Source of the DNA: Thamnaconus septentrionalis
Lineage: Eukaryota; Chordata; Actinopteri; Tetraodontiformes; Monacanthidae
Direction of reading: 5' to 3'
NCBI GenBank assembly: GCA_009823395.1
Contig: CM020511.1
Span: forward strand, 17,632,001-17,696,000
Length of the DNA: 64,000 bases
Made by a program: the position numbers and the translations under genes. The notes below the pieces were generated by a model. It did not search any database, was not told the origin of the DNA, and was given only the letters and a program-made list of their open reading frames with translations. Of this stretch, positions 11,188 to 24,160 are shown one piece after another. Every line of letters begins with the position of its first letter. Position 1 is the stretch's first letter.

Positions 11188-11291
11188 CCTGGAAGGACTG
11201 TCTGGTTCTCTCCACCAGCTCTTCGATGGGATAGCTGGCCAGGTCTCCTCTGGCATGCTTTGTCTTGCAGTAGGTACACGCATTCAGACAC
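11188..11291 (-). CDS. cdkal1: CDKAL1 exon E: radical-SAM CxxxCxxC cluster motif
   Basis: This 104-bp exon begins with one base completing the Gly codon of NTG and continues [20 protein letters not shown], then [14 protein letters not shown]. It ends with one base of the next Glu codon. CLNACTYC is the CxxxCxxC motif that binds the 4Fe-4S cluster cleaving S-adenosylmethionine. It is the catalytic heart of the radical-SAM domain, and all three cysteines are intact. The acceptor is a CTTCTCCAG tract and the donor a consensus GTAAGT. The right terminus of an AGCTGCGTTTCC-family transposon lies just 18 bp into the downstream intron (transposon ends at 11169, splice site at 11187). The exon encoding VCEIWLTSEDTGAYG-type sequence should be next but is outside the window. 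Confidence 0.97.
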
Positions 11292-12559
11292 CTGGAGAAG
11301 ACAACGACAAAGCAAGACGGCTGGCTTAGAGCTTTGTCCCGAACATAAAAATGCACTTAGCAGGTTAACGCAGATTGTTTTTTTCTACGGTATTATAAGA
11401 TTTTCTCAGCGACACACGGGGAGAAACCCACAAGAGGGAAAACACAAGCAGCGTATGTTATTTATTCATATTCGATAGGCCTGTGAGTTTGACTTCATTA
11501 ATTATCGAGCAGTGCGACTATACAGTCCAGTCTGCTGGAGCGCCAGTCCACCTCTCGAAGGTCATGTGTTCCGCCGCACCGTGCATACTGATTTGCGGCT
11601 GGCGCAATCGCCTTGCAAGTGAACTCTCTGGCCGTACGTCCGTATTGACGTGGTGGGTGGTGGTAATTAAAATGCAAGGTTGCATCACGCTCAAACGGTG
11701 ACACAATCTCATCGGGAGACGAACAAATCACTTTTGCGCTGGGATCCATACCTGCGCTATGACAACACGCGGTGGAAAACAAAGCCGGTCACACTGCGGT
11801 GGAATTACGTGCTATTTGGAGAACATGTCGAATGTTGAGACATGCATTGAAGACGATAATGAAATCTATTCATGCACACTTTCCAATAGAGACAGAGCAG
11901 AAAGCAGAGATTCACAGAAGAGCCCCCTATTTTTTTCCTAAACTGTGTGTAAGCGCGCTCGACTAGCTCCATAATAACCTTGGATAGCTGTCGCCTTTCA
12001 GCTGCGGAGCGATTACACTGAATGAAAAGTTTTGTTTTAACAAAAAGCTGAGAATTTAGTTTAAGGCTGAACCGTGAAAGGGAGAGACCACAATTATAAA
12101 GCAGAACAACTACAATACGAGAGTGAAAAGGGAAAAACACAGCTTCAAAAATCTGATCCAAAGCATGGCATGGGATCAACTCCGGCGGAGTCTTTGTTTA
12201 GCATGAAGAGGACCTTTATTCAAGTTGTCTGTAAATCAGTTTGTGTACAAAAAGAGAAGCAAGGCCGCGATCAAAAGACCTTTCTATGTTTACTCCGCTT
12301 GTGACCTTTAAGTCACTCCGGGATAAAAATATGTGCCGTTACTAGAACTTCACTAATGTTAGAACAGTGCTTCTTTTGACTCCTATTAAAGTAGGCATGG
12401 TTTTCTGGCAAACTGCTGCCGACAGCTGGGAGTGCTGCAGACCAAACACGAGTTTGACCAAGAGTTTGACCATGTGGTTCTCTGACAATACATGGGTATA
12501 GAGTCGTGCGCTTGTATTGCTTGAGACTTATCATGAGTGACTCTAAAGTGCCACTAAAT

Positions 12560-12627
12560 TGATTGTGAATAATAGAAAAAAAATAATCGACAGATAAGTC
12601 GACAACCAAAATAGTGTTGCAGCCCTA
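12560..12627. mobile_element. hAT-like terminal fragment
   Basis: It contains ATAATCGACAGATAAGTCGA and ends GTTGCAGCCCTA, matching the end and TCGAC-rich interior of the element at 4769-4950. I could not find the opposite terminus, so this is a truncated copy. Confidence 0.6.
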
Positions 12628-13028
12628 TAAGAAATACAGGGAAAGAATTCTGTTTGTGCTCTTCTTCATATTATAAACAATAAAAATACAATTTCTCAAA
12701 CTCAAAAAAATTAAGCAGATGCAATACTTGACTTTTGAGACGCTGAATTATATTTTTAAGTAGCACTAATTCACTGACCTTATTTTTGTGATTTGTTTGA
12801 AATATAACAACAATGCTTGGGCTCACTTATACTATATGTGATCAAGGAAAGGGGGAAAAAAAAAAAAAACACATTCCGGAATAAAAAGGAGAATATAGTT
12901 ATCTGTCTATAAGTCATCCATCTCTTCCTTTCAGGGTTTTGCTTATCATAGTCGAGGGCACTGAAGATGGCAGCTAGGTCACAGGCCCTCGCTGTGGAGA
13001 AAACACAGGCAGATGGGGCCCCTGGCGC

Positions 13029-13222
13029 ACACACACACACACACACACACACACGCGCACCCACACACTCATACACCACCAGGGGGTCCATCCATCTTAA
13101 TGTGATCAGGCCCAGCTGAGTGGATCACACCAACATTAATCTCAAGAGACAGCCAGTGGCATGCTTTGTGTGTGTCCGAGTGTGTGTGGGTGCGTGAGTG
13201 AGTGTGTGTGTGTGTGTGTGTG
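13029..13222. repeat. CA tract and inverted GT tract
   Basis: A CA repeat (13029-13054) and a GT repeat (13202-13222) lie 147 bp apart in opposite sense. A further CA tract lies at 13381-13397. Confidence 0.85.
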
Positions 13223-13619
13223 AGCGCGCACTGCTGCTGAACATTTGTCCCGTATCACAACAGCGCATTAGCAGATTCGACCTCTCCATCAGCCTAAACA
13301 GACTCCGACAACTCGGCAGCACCCTCGCAACGACAGTGACTGAAGGAGAGGGGCAGTGTCACACTGTCTGTCTGAGATGCACACACACACACACACATGC
13401 ACACAGTACCCGAAATGTTCAAGTTTGGGGGGAAAAAAACAAATAATAAAAGAAAAATAAACAAGAGTCTCTGAATCAAAGCGGTTTCCTCTCTTCTTCT
13501 CCTCGTGGAAGCTGCTTAGTTCTGGTTATTGAAAGCACAGAGGCGGCGGCTGTACCTGACAACAGTATCGTTTATCAATATGTTAGAATACAATAAGAAA
13601 ATCTACCATCCAGTGTATA

Positions 13620-13675
13620 GTGTGTGTGTGTATATATATACATATATATGTGTGTACATATATATATATATATAT

Positions 13676-13744
<69 letters not shown>
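13620..13744. repeat. (GT)/(TA) compound microsatellite, 125 bp
   Basis: A short GT tract is followed by TATACA-interrupted and then pure AT repeats. This is potentially cruciform-forming and unstable. It is similar in composition to 24523-24664. Confidence 0.95.
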
Positions 13745-13746
<2 letters not shown>

Positions 13747-14624
13747 AGACAGGGACCAGTGTGTGGTCACAGGCTCAGAAAAGGAACAAAGTCCTGAGGT
13801 TTCTGCACACATTTGTGCAGCTCATATCACACGCACACTCATGCATGTACGCAATAGACTCCCATATGCAAAATGAAATAAAAACAAAGACAATCAGAGA
13901 GTTGAGAAGTAAAGGCTTCTCTCAAAGGAAAGCAGGGGGAGTCGCGCATTAATTAGAAAACTGCTCTGTGAACAAACACACTGGGCCACAAGTGAATTTA
14001 TGTGAATGTGCGTGCGTGTCTGTTTATGTGTGTGTTTGTGAACGCGTGTGGGTGCACGTGTGGGTTCCCATTGTACCGGCCTGAAGATGCAATTATGAAA
14101 ACAAAGCTTAATAGACAGCGAGGGGAGGGGGACTCTTTAGCACGTCGCAAATTATGAGGCAAAATGATTCAGCCACCTATTGTTGGGCCGAGACGACGGG
14201 CGGAGTGGGTATACAGGCAAAGAGAATCTAAAAACTGCAATTCAGGAAGCAAACAAAGCCTCGGGGATGTAAGTTTGCCGCTTGTGCGTAGTCTCAAAGT
14301 CAAAGTGGCAGTTTCAAAATAATGCCACGGAACAACGACCGCAGGCACAAAGCGGCAAAAGACGAGAAGTGAATAGCCGGTGGCTTGTTTTAAAAAGAAA
14401 GAGACAAAATCACATGTAAATGGATATTTGGTCCTGAGAGGCGGCGGCGGCATTCAAACCATAATGAAAGTTTGAGACCCTTTAGAGAAAAAACATCCAC
14501 AACAGGCTCTGATCTTCAATAAAGACAGACAACAGGATTAAGGATGCAACAGATAGACACTGAAGACATCAAAAATATGAGCAAGATATATGTCATTATG
14601 CAGCAAAGAAAATCATGTTAAAAA

Positions 14625-14823
14625 AAAGGTGGCTATTTTGAAGAATTTAAATATAAAACATGTTTCAGTTATTTCACACTTTTATTGTTTCCTACATAAT
14701 TCCATGTGTGTTCATACGTAGTTTTGATGCCTTCAGTGAGAAACTGCAATGTCAACAGTCATGAGAATGAAAGAGAAGACATTAAATTCATAGGGTGTGT
14801 CCAAACTTTTGACTGGTAGTGTA
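14625..14823 (+). mobile_element. Tc1-like 3' terminus
   Basis: It starts AGGTGGCTATTTTGAAGAAT, passes through TACATAATTCCATGTGTGTT and AGTTTTGATGCCTTCAGTGA, and ends GGTGTGTCCAAACTTTTGAC followed by TGGTAGTGTA. This is the familiar 3' end of a widespread fish Tc1/mariner family. No transposase is attached, so it is a solitary fragment. Confidence 0.8.
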
Positions 14824-16903
14824 TCTCTTATGACCTTGACATATAATAATAATTAGAAAACAATAATACCACCGTAGGTTTTCTTCTTGTACTTGATTGA
14901 GCAGCTAAGTAATATTCCCTCTATAAAAGGCGAGGAAGATTGTTTTTACGTTAAACACTGCCGGAATGCCGGCTGATGAGGAGCCCGTTTCTAAAAACAC
15001 TGGCCCTCATCTGTAGTTCCCACAAGCAGGAACAACACAAACCACATCGTTATCACTTCTCCTGCGTTGGTGTGTTTCTAGGTGTTGAATATTTACAGCA
15101 CAGTGTGTGCGCACATGCTTGTTTGTTTGTTTTCCTTCATTTTTGTGGAGTAAACCGCTGTGACCGTGCGGACGAGAGCGCCAGTGGCTTTGTGCGCGCG
15201 CGTGCGAGCGTGTGTTTTGTGCGTTCCCGGAGGCGGTCGGCGAAACCCTTCAACGGTGTTTAGTCTAATGTTCTCAAAAAACGCTGCAACACTGAAACGG
15301 CTTTGTGCGACTTTTTGTTTGATTAAACTTGTCACATGCTGACCTTGGATCGCTGCAACCACCACAGAAGCCTCGCTTGTTGTTTTGACTGAACAGAAAC
15401 AGCTTGTGTGTGCGTGTGTGTAGAGCTGGGGATGCGAGTGGAAACTGCAACACCGTATCTCCGTAGAAACTGTGGGTCCCAACTTCTTGTTTTGTCTATA
15501 GCCGGACCTCCAGACAGTGTTTGCATGACATCGGTCAACCTATTGTTACTGAACCAGAACAATATAATATTTGTTTATTTGTCAGCTTGGAAAAAAAAAT
15601 GTGTAGGGCCGCCTCGCAGCTTCAGTAAAGACTTTATGAGTTGTTGCCGCTACTGTAAACGTGCTGATGCGACCGCTTGATGTTGTGGGGCCTGTGTGTA
15701 AACCAAGCTGACGCACTAACGGGGTACATTACATCCCTCTCATTTGGATTTTCATAGCCGCCCATGAAAAGGCCCCGGGGGCTGTCCTGATTTTGATCCT
15801 TGATCTTCTGGGAACTTCTTGTCTGAGCGAGACATAATGGGCATGTGACAAATCGTGTGCATCTGAGAACCAGTGCAAATTATTTCGGGAGGCACAAAAC
15901 ACATGATGAGTCTTAAGATGTGGTTCCCATAAATGACGTAGGGGTAGTTTACTGAGAATGCAAATTTCATCCTTTTTGCTACTCACTCTACTCCACTCTA
16001 CTCACTGCGTCAGTTGAGACTATGATGATGGTTTCTAATGCAAAGACTGATGCTTGAGTTTCACAAAGGGAAATAGTTTTGCCCAACAGACCCCTAGTAT
16101 GCACACACAACATTTCTCCAGAGTGCCAATGTGTCATCTCGGAGGTCACTGAAGTCCAGTTCATCTCAAAAAGGGCAACGTGAACATGATGTTTTCATTC
16201 ACTGTATCCACTGTAGCATCCAAACCAGGAGCCGCACGTACTGTAAGTAGCTCTCATAGATTGTAGTTACAGGTTATGTTACTTTCTTAGGGACCTTGTT
16301 AGATGTACCTCAAGCTCGCAATCCCACCCGGTTACAACATTCCAGGTCATTCCATTAGTTGCTTTAAAGGAAACACACTGCTGCTGTTCACATTGTGAGA
16401 CGTCTACAGGTCCAGGTAACGTTTTCTGTGAGTGCAGTAAATGTACCAAAACTCCGGGTATACACAGAGACATTCGACAAGGCCTATTGCCTATGGTGCT
16501 TTTGATAATACATAAACCAACCCATCTCATCCAACTCATTACTTCCAGGTCCTGACTCGCGTCTTTTGAGGAGTTATTGGTTTTTCTCGGGGCCTCTCTG
16601 GCTTTTGGGATTGTGTCCTAATGACCGTGACGATGAGCGTTTGGGAAACGGCAGGGCGCAGGTAGCGACCGGCCCTGCGCGCAATCTGTAAGAGAAATCA
16701 GTTGTTTGTGCGGCGCGCTTGTGTGTAAACTGTTTGCCGTGACATCCCGGCTAATTGAGTTACTCGGGGGTTTCTGTAGTGTAATGCCTTGTAATGACAC
16801 ACAATCTCATTTTGTCCAAGGAGACACATCAATCTTTTGGATTTACTGTGGGGAGCGCAGTCCCTCCTGGTGAGTGAGTGGGACGCCGCCGTGTGTTTCC
16901 TCT

Positions 16904-16908
<5 letters not shown>

Positions 16909-16939
<31 letters not shown>

Positions 16940-17114
16940 CATGCATTTGTGTGTTAAGCAGTGGGGAAGAGGGAAATGGAATAATATGTTCAGACCAGTG
17001 GAGCTGAAAACTACCCGTACGTTGGTTTGATAAACAGCAGGAGGAAGGCCACTAAGGTACATAGCCAGAAGAGGTGTGGGGCATGTGTGGTGTGTGTGTG
17101 TGTGTGTGTGTGTG
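16909..17114. repeat. Two (GT)n microsatellites
   Basis: GT tracts lie at 16909-16938 and 17088-17114, in the same orientation, and flank non-repetitive sequence. Confidence 0.9.
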
Positions 17115-17159
17115 CGCGAGTGAATTGGAAAACGGCTGCGTGAAAAAAAGTCTTGCCTG

Positions 17160-17560
17160 CACCGGGGGGCCAAATAGAAAACCGAAAATGGGAATCCCTC
17201 TGAGATTGCGCGCACGTGTTTGCGCCAAGTGCGTGCTAATCCATAAAATCAGAAGAGACAATGTGTGTACTGCGCATCCACGCGTCACCGCAATCACACG
17301 CGACGCTCTGCGCCGACGCGAGCCGGGGGTCGGGGGGGGGGCTTGTGCAAACACCCTTTCCTCCTGCGCGCCGACTTTCAACGAAAGAGCGTCGGCACGT
17401 TCGCTCTGCCTCTTTTGTCGCGGCTTCGCATCGAGGCCCTTTTCACAAACGGGGCCAGAGACAAAAGACGAGGCCGTCGGGGGGGCCGACGGACGAGGAA
17501 ATGAGAGGCGCGACCGTGTCGGGGAGCGTAATGAAGCTGGCCGGTTCTCCTTTTAGGGAT
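17160..17560. promoter_or_regulatory. CpG-dense intronic patch (possible CpG island)
   Basis: CpG dinucleotides are abundant (for example CACGCGTCACCGC, GCGCCGACGCGAGCC, GGCCGTCGGGGGGGCCGACG), in sharp contrast with the surrounding AT-rich intron. Long open frames cross it in several registers because stop codons are scarce in GC-rich DNA. None has recognisable protein features. It could be an intronic CpG island with promoter or enhancer activity. The function is inferred. Confidence 0.4.
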
Positions 17561-18554
17561 GAAAAGCAGCCATGGGAAATTGATCTGGAGTGAAAAGGAG
17601 CCCGATGACTGGACGTGCAGTGGAGGCCCCGACGGTTGCACACAGAGCGTCGAACAAGGAGAAGTCAGATGACAGAGTGAGTCAAAAGAAAAGGAAACGG
17701 CTCCGTCTTTGGCTGCAGCTTCTTCCTTGTTGAGTTTCCCTTGAAAACAATTTGAATTAGGGAAACTTTTGAATTTCTGAGAGGTTTTCTTTTTGTCTGG
17801 CGTTGGCCTCGCCCCCTTCTCCCGCGCCCTCCTTTGCTCCCTGCACGCCTAACATTTCAAGCCAAGGCTCTTATCAGCGAAAAACTATTCTTACAGTGAC
17901 TCCGCTGTACCTAAATGCATCGCCCGTACCCCACCCCATCATCAAGTGTGACATCGCCGAGCCGCGCTGTGGCTTTTGAAGCTCGCCCTGTCAAGGCTTT
18001 TGACATCAAAATGCAACGCGCTGAATTCAGCTGATTCGAAAAAAAATAAAAATATGTATAAATAGTTCAAAGGAACACCGAGAAAAGAATCCAGGAAATT
18101 CTGTGGCATTTTAATTGGTGTCAAAAAAAAAGTGACAGCACAACTTGCAGGAGGTGAAGCGCATGTAAAACTTCCAACGTGATAATATCGATATGGAAAA
18201 ATGAGGCGACTAGGCGCTGAAAACCTGAAGGTGCTGGATGCAGCGATGCTGCCAGCGATGAGCAGCCAGCAAAACAAAGTCGCTTTCAGTTTAGAATATT
18301 GACAGCGTTGAAGGGAGTTTGTCACATTTTTCACCTCACAGTGCCCCTACTGTCAGCCCGTCGACCTGCACGCCTGATGGATCTGAAGCGTCAGGTTATT
18401 GGCTGGTTATTGACTTGTAGTCTCCTGCAGCAACAATGCAAGATATGGCAGACAAAATGTGACTAAACGGCAAACAGGGATCAGACAGATAATTAAATGA
18501 AATGGGCTGGAACAATGCAACAAACAGTGGCGGTTCACGTAAACAGCCACAAAG

Positions 18555-18578
18555 ACACACACACACACACACACACAC
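18555..18578. repeat. (AC)n microsatellite
   Basis: A perfect 24-bp tract. Confidence 0.9.
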
Positions 18579-20528
18579 GGTAAGCAGCTTAATGACCCAT
18601 TCTGACTGAGTGGTTGTAAATTCATGGTTTATGACACGGAGCGTCTCGATCCGGCCTGTTCACAAAAAGCCTTTCATTGTCGCTGGCAACATATAGGGAT
18701 GCAAAGGGTAAAAAGGGAACTGTTAGTGTAGCCTCGGGCAGAAAACACACACAAACACACACATACACGAACACACACACACACAAGCATCAAGTGTGCT
18801 AAAAGTGGAGCACAAAAGGGAAGCGTTCTTTAGACATAGGAAAGTCTTTTTCCCAGTTCAAGAAGTATGAAAACTGAACTCTGCCCTCGGGCTTTTCTGC
18901 ATTTAGAAGCGATGAGCAGATAACAAAGGATAATTCAAAACTAAACGCTGCTGTCTAAGACGCAAAGCACAAGAGCCCGGCACGATCTCCTGATGTCAAT
19001 TACGAGATCATCGCAGTGGGGGAGAATTACAGTTAAAATTTAGATTGTTTTTTTTTCCTTCTCATTAACACATTGTTCCAAACATGCAAAAGATTATTCA
19101 GTCAAAACAAGGTTCCAAATATAGTAAATCTACTTGAAGACATTAATTCAACTCAATACAACATTTAGGGGCGATTCAGTCATCTATTTTTAAACATATT
19201 ATCGCCGCTGTTTCCCTGGTGATCCCTCAGTTGATTCATCAGGATGACACAAGGGCTATTTTTTAATTTTCTAATTTTTAATAATTTGTTTAATACTTTG
19301 TATGTTTAGAGCTGCGTTTCTCCCCAACGCAAGTCAAGAGTTGCAAACTGTATGTTGCAAAAGAGAAACAAAGAGTGTAATAAAGCCTCTTTTGTGACCC
19401 TGTCATTTCCCTACTTCAGCAAAAATTGTAGAAATACACTGTAGAATTGATTATACTTTGTAATATTTGAAAATGTTAATTTAACCTGAAGAATCTAATT
19501 CTATACAAGCAAACAGCATTAACATTTTGGAACAAAAGTGAAATCGTATTGCTGATGTAATGTGCAGATTTTGGACACAGCCTTTAAAAAAGAAACTAAA
19601 GAGGAGAAAAAAAAGACTACACTTCTCATTAGTGCACCGAGTACAGATGAGTTTAACGACTGTGCTAATGACCCAGGAGAAACCTCACATTCTTTAAAAA
19701 CAAAGCCGGAGGGCTTTTAAACTGACTGGACTGTGTTACATTTGCTTTCTGATGGGGAAACAATTAACATGGTACAAAAAAAAATCCCAATCTAATTTGG
19801 ATTTAATAGATGGAAATGAATTAATATGCAACATAATGAAACTAATATTGTGATTCAATTGAAAATGGGAATTTCAATTTTCACACGTGGTCCCAAGTGA
19901 AACTACAAGACGGGCGAAACGCTGAGAGGTTTCACTCAGCTGTAATGAAGAGAAATGGTGGCAGATGGATCATCATTCAAATTCAGAACAAAACTCTTCG
20001 GCGTCTTAGGAATGGAGCGTGTCTGTTTAGGAACTAGGTGATTTATAATTACATTAAAAATAACCCAGCAGCATTCTGACTTTAGCATTTTCACCTTGAA
20101 AAGCATTTTGTCTTTTGTTTCCACTGGTGGTGTTTATAGTGCAAAGCTCCTGAGGAGTTCTAGTCAAGAAAATATTTTTACATCACAACAAGTAGTACAT
20201 GGGGGGAAAATCAATTGGAAAACCTCTAACAAGGCTATCAGTCTATCAGTACGCTTGAGGTCAATATCACATCAGCACCTGAACATAAATAACATGACAC
20301 CGCAAGGGACAGAATATGATTTACTTCAATATTTCAGTATTTATGTTTTTTATCATCACACCTTAAGTATTTTCTTGGGATTTAAAATCATTAAAAACAT
20401 ACATAAATATTTTTTCTAAGCATTTCGAGGAAGTGCCGACACAATGCGATAACTCTCCACCGGCCTGACAACAACTTCACTTTTGATTAAAAAAGGGGGA
20501 AGAAAGCCTGGAGAGATGCATCCCACTA

Positions 20529-20531
<3 letters not shown>

Positions 20532-20580
<49 letters not shown>
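20532..20580. repeat. Compound (CT)n-(CA)n microsatellite
   Basis: A 32-bp CT tract continues directly into a CA tract. Confidence 0.95.
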
Positions 20581-20581
<1 letters not shown>

Positions 20582-22029
20582 TGAAACACTCAGACACAGG
20601 CTCAGCCTGTTGGTGTTTGTCCGCGTGTCTGAGTGCCGTACAAACATCTCTCTGTTCCACTGGGTGACAAACGCCGTCGTTATAGTCATCGTGATCTCAA
20701 TATTGACAACAGACTGTCCAAAAACAAAAAGTAATAAAAATGGAACATTCTCTGTTGCCCCTCCCCCGCTCCCGCCCCCTACATGTGTTCACACTTACAG
20801 GCACTGAGACACCAATGGTCAAATTGCACAAAAGCACACATTAAGCTTGGATTTGGGGGAGATTTGTCAACAGCTGTATTGTCCAGTCAGCATATTCAGC
20901 TAAGCAGAACCCACCCACCCCCACCCCCCACCCCCATCGTAACCCGCCTCCAAAAAGACTTCCAGAGCAGAAACATGGGGATTTATCTGTGGCCAGTCTA
21001 AACCTTCAGAAAAACAACACCAGAGTTCATCTGGATGAAAAACAGACCCCCTGCTGGCTGGAGGCTGGACTGACATCTGCCCACACACACCACCACCACC
21101 ACCATCACCACAACAACAACAAGTCCACACTCACAAGATGGGAGCCATTAGTAACCTTCTACTAATATTATGGTCCCTTTGTCAGATTGCAGACTGCGTA
21201 AGGCAAAACAGATCAGTTTTAATATGATTAGCGGTTAAACGTATCACACTGTGTTAAGTTGAAGCAGATGTTGAAGATAAAACTGGTTCAACCCTTATCA
21301 GTGTTGATGCCAAAGCTGCGTCAAAGTAAATAGAGGATTTATTTTTTTTTTTTTTTTTTACCAGAAATAATGGGTCAATTGGAAAAATACATCAGACAGA
21401 ATAATGGAATTCACCAGCATGACTGGAATCTGCTGTTGCGGACAGCGACACAGATCATCACAGAATGGAATACTATTTGGCTGGAATTCTATTTGTGGGA
21501 GAAAGAGGAATGTTTATCTCAGTCTGCAAACACTAAGACCACCTGTATGCCACTTCACACTCCTGAGAGTCCTTCCTCCCACATAACACCAGCACGCTGA
21601 AGCAGCGGTTCAAGAAGAAGCCACCATAGACGCCACAAACACTATGAAACCCATAGTTTTCCCCAAAATACAGCCTTCAGTGACTTTTACACAACAGGCG
21701 ATATGCCGTAGAGCAGCGCGATATTTGTAAAGGTGTTATATGAAGTTAGTGTGATGAATGTCAAGCAACCTCCAACACTTAAACCGAGAACATGTTAATG
21801 TTGCCTTGGAGAAATTTTCTTTCATTCCCTTCCTTCAGCCTTCACACTGATGCTTTGTAGGGCCTTTGCCCTTTGAAATCATAAAAAAACATACAACAAA
21901 ATGAGATGTTGGTAACTCTATGGGGAAAGTCCGCTTTCATACTCCATGTCTGTAACAGCGACAAATAAACACACAAAGGCTCCAACAAAATTAAGATGCA
22001 TTCTAAATTGTCTTGACTTTTGAAAGCTG

Positions 22030-22310
22030 ATTAAAACCAGAACAAATTATCATAAGAAGTTGTTCACGGAGACAGCAGTGGCCTCCATGAACACAAGATG
22101 TTGTTGTAGAAGTTATCACACCCTTGCAGTGCGAGTCAAGCCATTAGTGCCCAGGCATTAAGAGCATGTCGCGGGAAGATTGATGGATTATCATCAGCAG
22201 AGGCCCAGCGCACTGGAATTAGTGCATCGTAACCCTTTTAGAGTTGTCCGCTGAGAATACGGCACACGGGCCAGCGCAGACGCACAAATCTGTAAACAAC
22301 ATGAAATTAG
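22030..22310. other. Candidate conserved non-coding block
   Basis: Non-repetitive sequence with TAATGG/ATTAG cores, GATTGATGGATTATC and GCCATTAGTGCC. There is no coding frame and no match to the repeats in this window. It is placed here because it resembles vertebrate conserved enhancers in texture. Confidence 0.3.
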
Positions 22311-22474
22311 CCCATAAAATGTGTGTGTGCGCGTGCTGGGTTGTCTGTATATGAATCTATTGTCAGAGAAAATGTAAAGTCCATGTAACGGTGCCTCCAT
22401 CCCACAGTGACATTTACTTATAAGATGTGTTGTGTTATTTTGTTGTGTCTGTAGTAAAGAAAAAATAAAATAAA

Positions 22475-22531
22475 ATATATGTATGTATATGTATATATGA
22501 ATATATACATATATATGTATACCGTATATAT
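22475..22531. repeat. TATATG/TATACA-rich microsatellite
   Basis: An AT-rich imperfect tract of TATATG units. Confidence 0.85.
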
Positions 22532-22931
22532 TGTGATTGCTGAAGAAGGTCAAATAAGACCAACGCACACATAAACCAACAAAAGTCTTATAGGGCCTGA
22601 CACAACTGACAAATGATTAAAAGCAGTAATACTCTTCCATAACATCACCGCCAGGATTACAACAATGTTTTCTGCCCTTGTTTTATGGCGGAGGTCAAAG
22701 TGAGGAAGATTTTCAAGGTAATATTTCTGTTCTTATTTAAATTCAACATAAATTGCATGCAACCCAACAACTACGGCCAACAACGCGAGTTCTCAGAGTG
22801 ACAGATGTGAGCTGGGAGAGGGTCAGTACTCTGACACACCAGAGCATAAAACAAAGGGTGGCCGAGTAGGAAAACCAAGACCAAAAGAAGAAAGCCCTGC
22901 CCAGCAGTGTGTGTGTGTATGTACATCCTAC

Positions 22932-23052
22932 CCAGTGTTGATGGAGATGATTTCAATCAGAGGGTTCTTCCGGATCTTGGGCAGGTCCAGTCTGGCTCCT
23001 CCCAGCCTCTTGCCTCCATCTTTTTTCTGACCCAGTAGTCGAACTGAGTGGC
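22932..23052 (-). CDS. cdkal1: CDKAL1 exon D: linker to radical-SAM domain
   Basis: This 121-bp exon starts with two bases completing a Gly codon. It runs [20 protein letters not shown] and then [19 protein letters not shown], and ends with two bases of a Gly codon. It links the methylthiotransferase domain to the radical-SAM barrel. [20 protein letters not shown] is the signature stretch just before the CxxxCxxC motif and is essentially invariant in vertebrate CDKAL1. The acceptor is ...TTTTCAG and the donor GTAGGA. The phases (1 in, 2 out) match both neighbours. Confidence 0.97.
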
Positions 23053-23194
23053 CTGAAAATGTAGAAAGAGAAAAACAACTTAACCAGGCCAAACAAAAAA
23101 AAAAAACCTGGCACCTCAGATGGCACGAGATGCCAGCAACTGCAGCCAATCAAATTTAAAAAACCAAGGTTTTTCCCCTCCTGTCAAAATTCTT

Positions 23195-23242
23195 GCTTGT
23201 GTTGCACGTTGCTTTGGATAAAAGCATCAGCAATACTCGGGA
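23195..23242 (+). repeat. SINE/LINE 3'-tail-like fragment
   Basis: The string CGTTGCTTTGGATAAAAGCA followed by TCAGC matches the GTCGCTTTGGATAAAAGCGT tail shared by many teleost SINEs and their partner LINEs. No body is recognisable upstream, so this is a short relic. Confidence 0.5.
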
Positions 23243-23894
23243 TAATTTAATGAACTGAAACATTAACATCCCAACAAAGAAATGCATTTCAGTGCACACA
23301 GGTGTCAGCATTTCCACTTAGCGCGGTTTGATGAATATTAACAGGTTGCGATCATTCTCCCGTTTGCGTGACACAGTTCAATTTCTTACAAGAAAGAACA
23401 GAGAAAAAGAAAGTCATCAGAGCACATGATGTCTATCTGGACGGTGGGGCACGGAAATGGCTTGTAGTTCTCTCAAACCATCTAATGGGCAACCAGCTAT
23501 GGGGCGTGTGAGACGGGGTCGCTGAGGGATGGAATTGTCTTCCTGTTTTCATCCGCTTTACATAGGTCTCCAGGGAGGATGGGCTCGGGGCAGAAAGCAT
23601 GGCTATCAATTGGTAGATAAAAATGACAGTCTGCCCCAGAGGAGGACAAAGAGCCAATCATTGAGGCATGACCGGTCGTAATATCCCAGTACAAGCAAGG
23701 AAATTAGAAAACTTCCCCGGTGGAAAACAGCTGGGGCTCCGAGCCTATAAGGCCGCGCTTTCTTCTTGTCTGGCCGCCTTTGGTCATAAGACGCGGATTT
23801 AAAATTCATGCATCCTCATATATTCTTCCCCTCTGTGGCCGTTGCTCCATCTGTTCGCCGATGGACCAATTCGCACTTACATAAACATTTCCTG

Positions 23895-24160
23895 CAAGGG
23901 GGCAAAGGGCCGAGTGGTAGATGGTCCGCCCTCAGACTCGGGGATCGTGGGTTCAATCCCAGCAGGGTCACACCAAAGACTACAAAACGCTGCTTGGCAC
24001 TCGGCATCAACGGATCACAGAGTGATCCCCGAGCGTGGCACCGCTGCTGCTCACCGCTCCCTCAGGGGATTGGGTCACATGTGGGGAAGGAATTTCACAT
24101 GCTTAGCTCATGCATGGCGACAATTAGTGGGGACTTTAACCTTTACCTTGAAACCCCTTA
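23895..24160 (+). mobile_element. tRNA-derived SINE
   Basis: The head looks like a type II (Leu/Ser-like) tRNA gene: box A at about 23908 (GGCCGAGTGGTAG) and box B at 23950-23960 (GGTTCAATCCC). The body includes TGCTGCTCACCGCTCCCTCA followed by GGGGATTGGGTCACATG, and the end reads GGGGACTTTAACCTTTA. This matches the layout of a widespread fish SINE. There is no intact acceptor stem, so it is not a functional tRNA. Confidence 0.8.

Larger units (their letters stand above)
11292..22931 (-). other. cdkal1: cdkal1 intron (11.6 kb)
   Basis: This intron separates the [11 protein letters not shown] exon from the CxxxCxxC exon. It contains a hAT-like end fragment (12560-12627), a Tc1-like 3' terminus (14625-14823), CA/GT and AT microsatellites, a CpG-dense patch (about 17160-17560), a CT/CA compound repeat (20532-20580) and an AT-rich TATATG run (22475-22531). 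The stretches 18840-20450 and 21170-22300 are non-repetitive and AT-rich. The second includes a block resembling conserved regulatory DNA. No exon is visible. Confidence 0.8.

Noticed and set aside
13620..13744. AT-rich replication origin or matrix-attachment site
   Set aside because: Only an alternating TA microsatellite is visible, with nothing to support an origin function.
17074..17593. 160- and 110-codon overlapping plus-strand frames
   Set aside because: Overlapping open frames in several registers are expected in CpG-rich DNA poor in stop codons. The first begins in a GT microsatellite.
23895..23975. A functional leucine or serine tRNA gene
   Set aside because: A and B boxes are present but no paired acceptor stem or anticodon arm can be drawn, and SINE body sequence follows directly.
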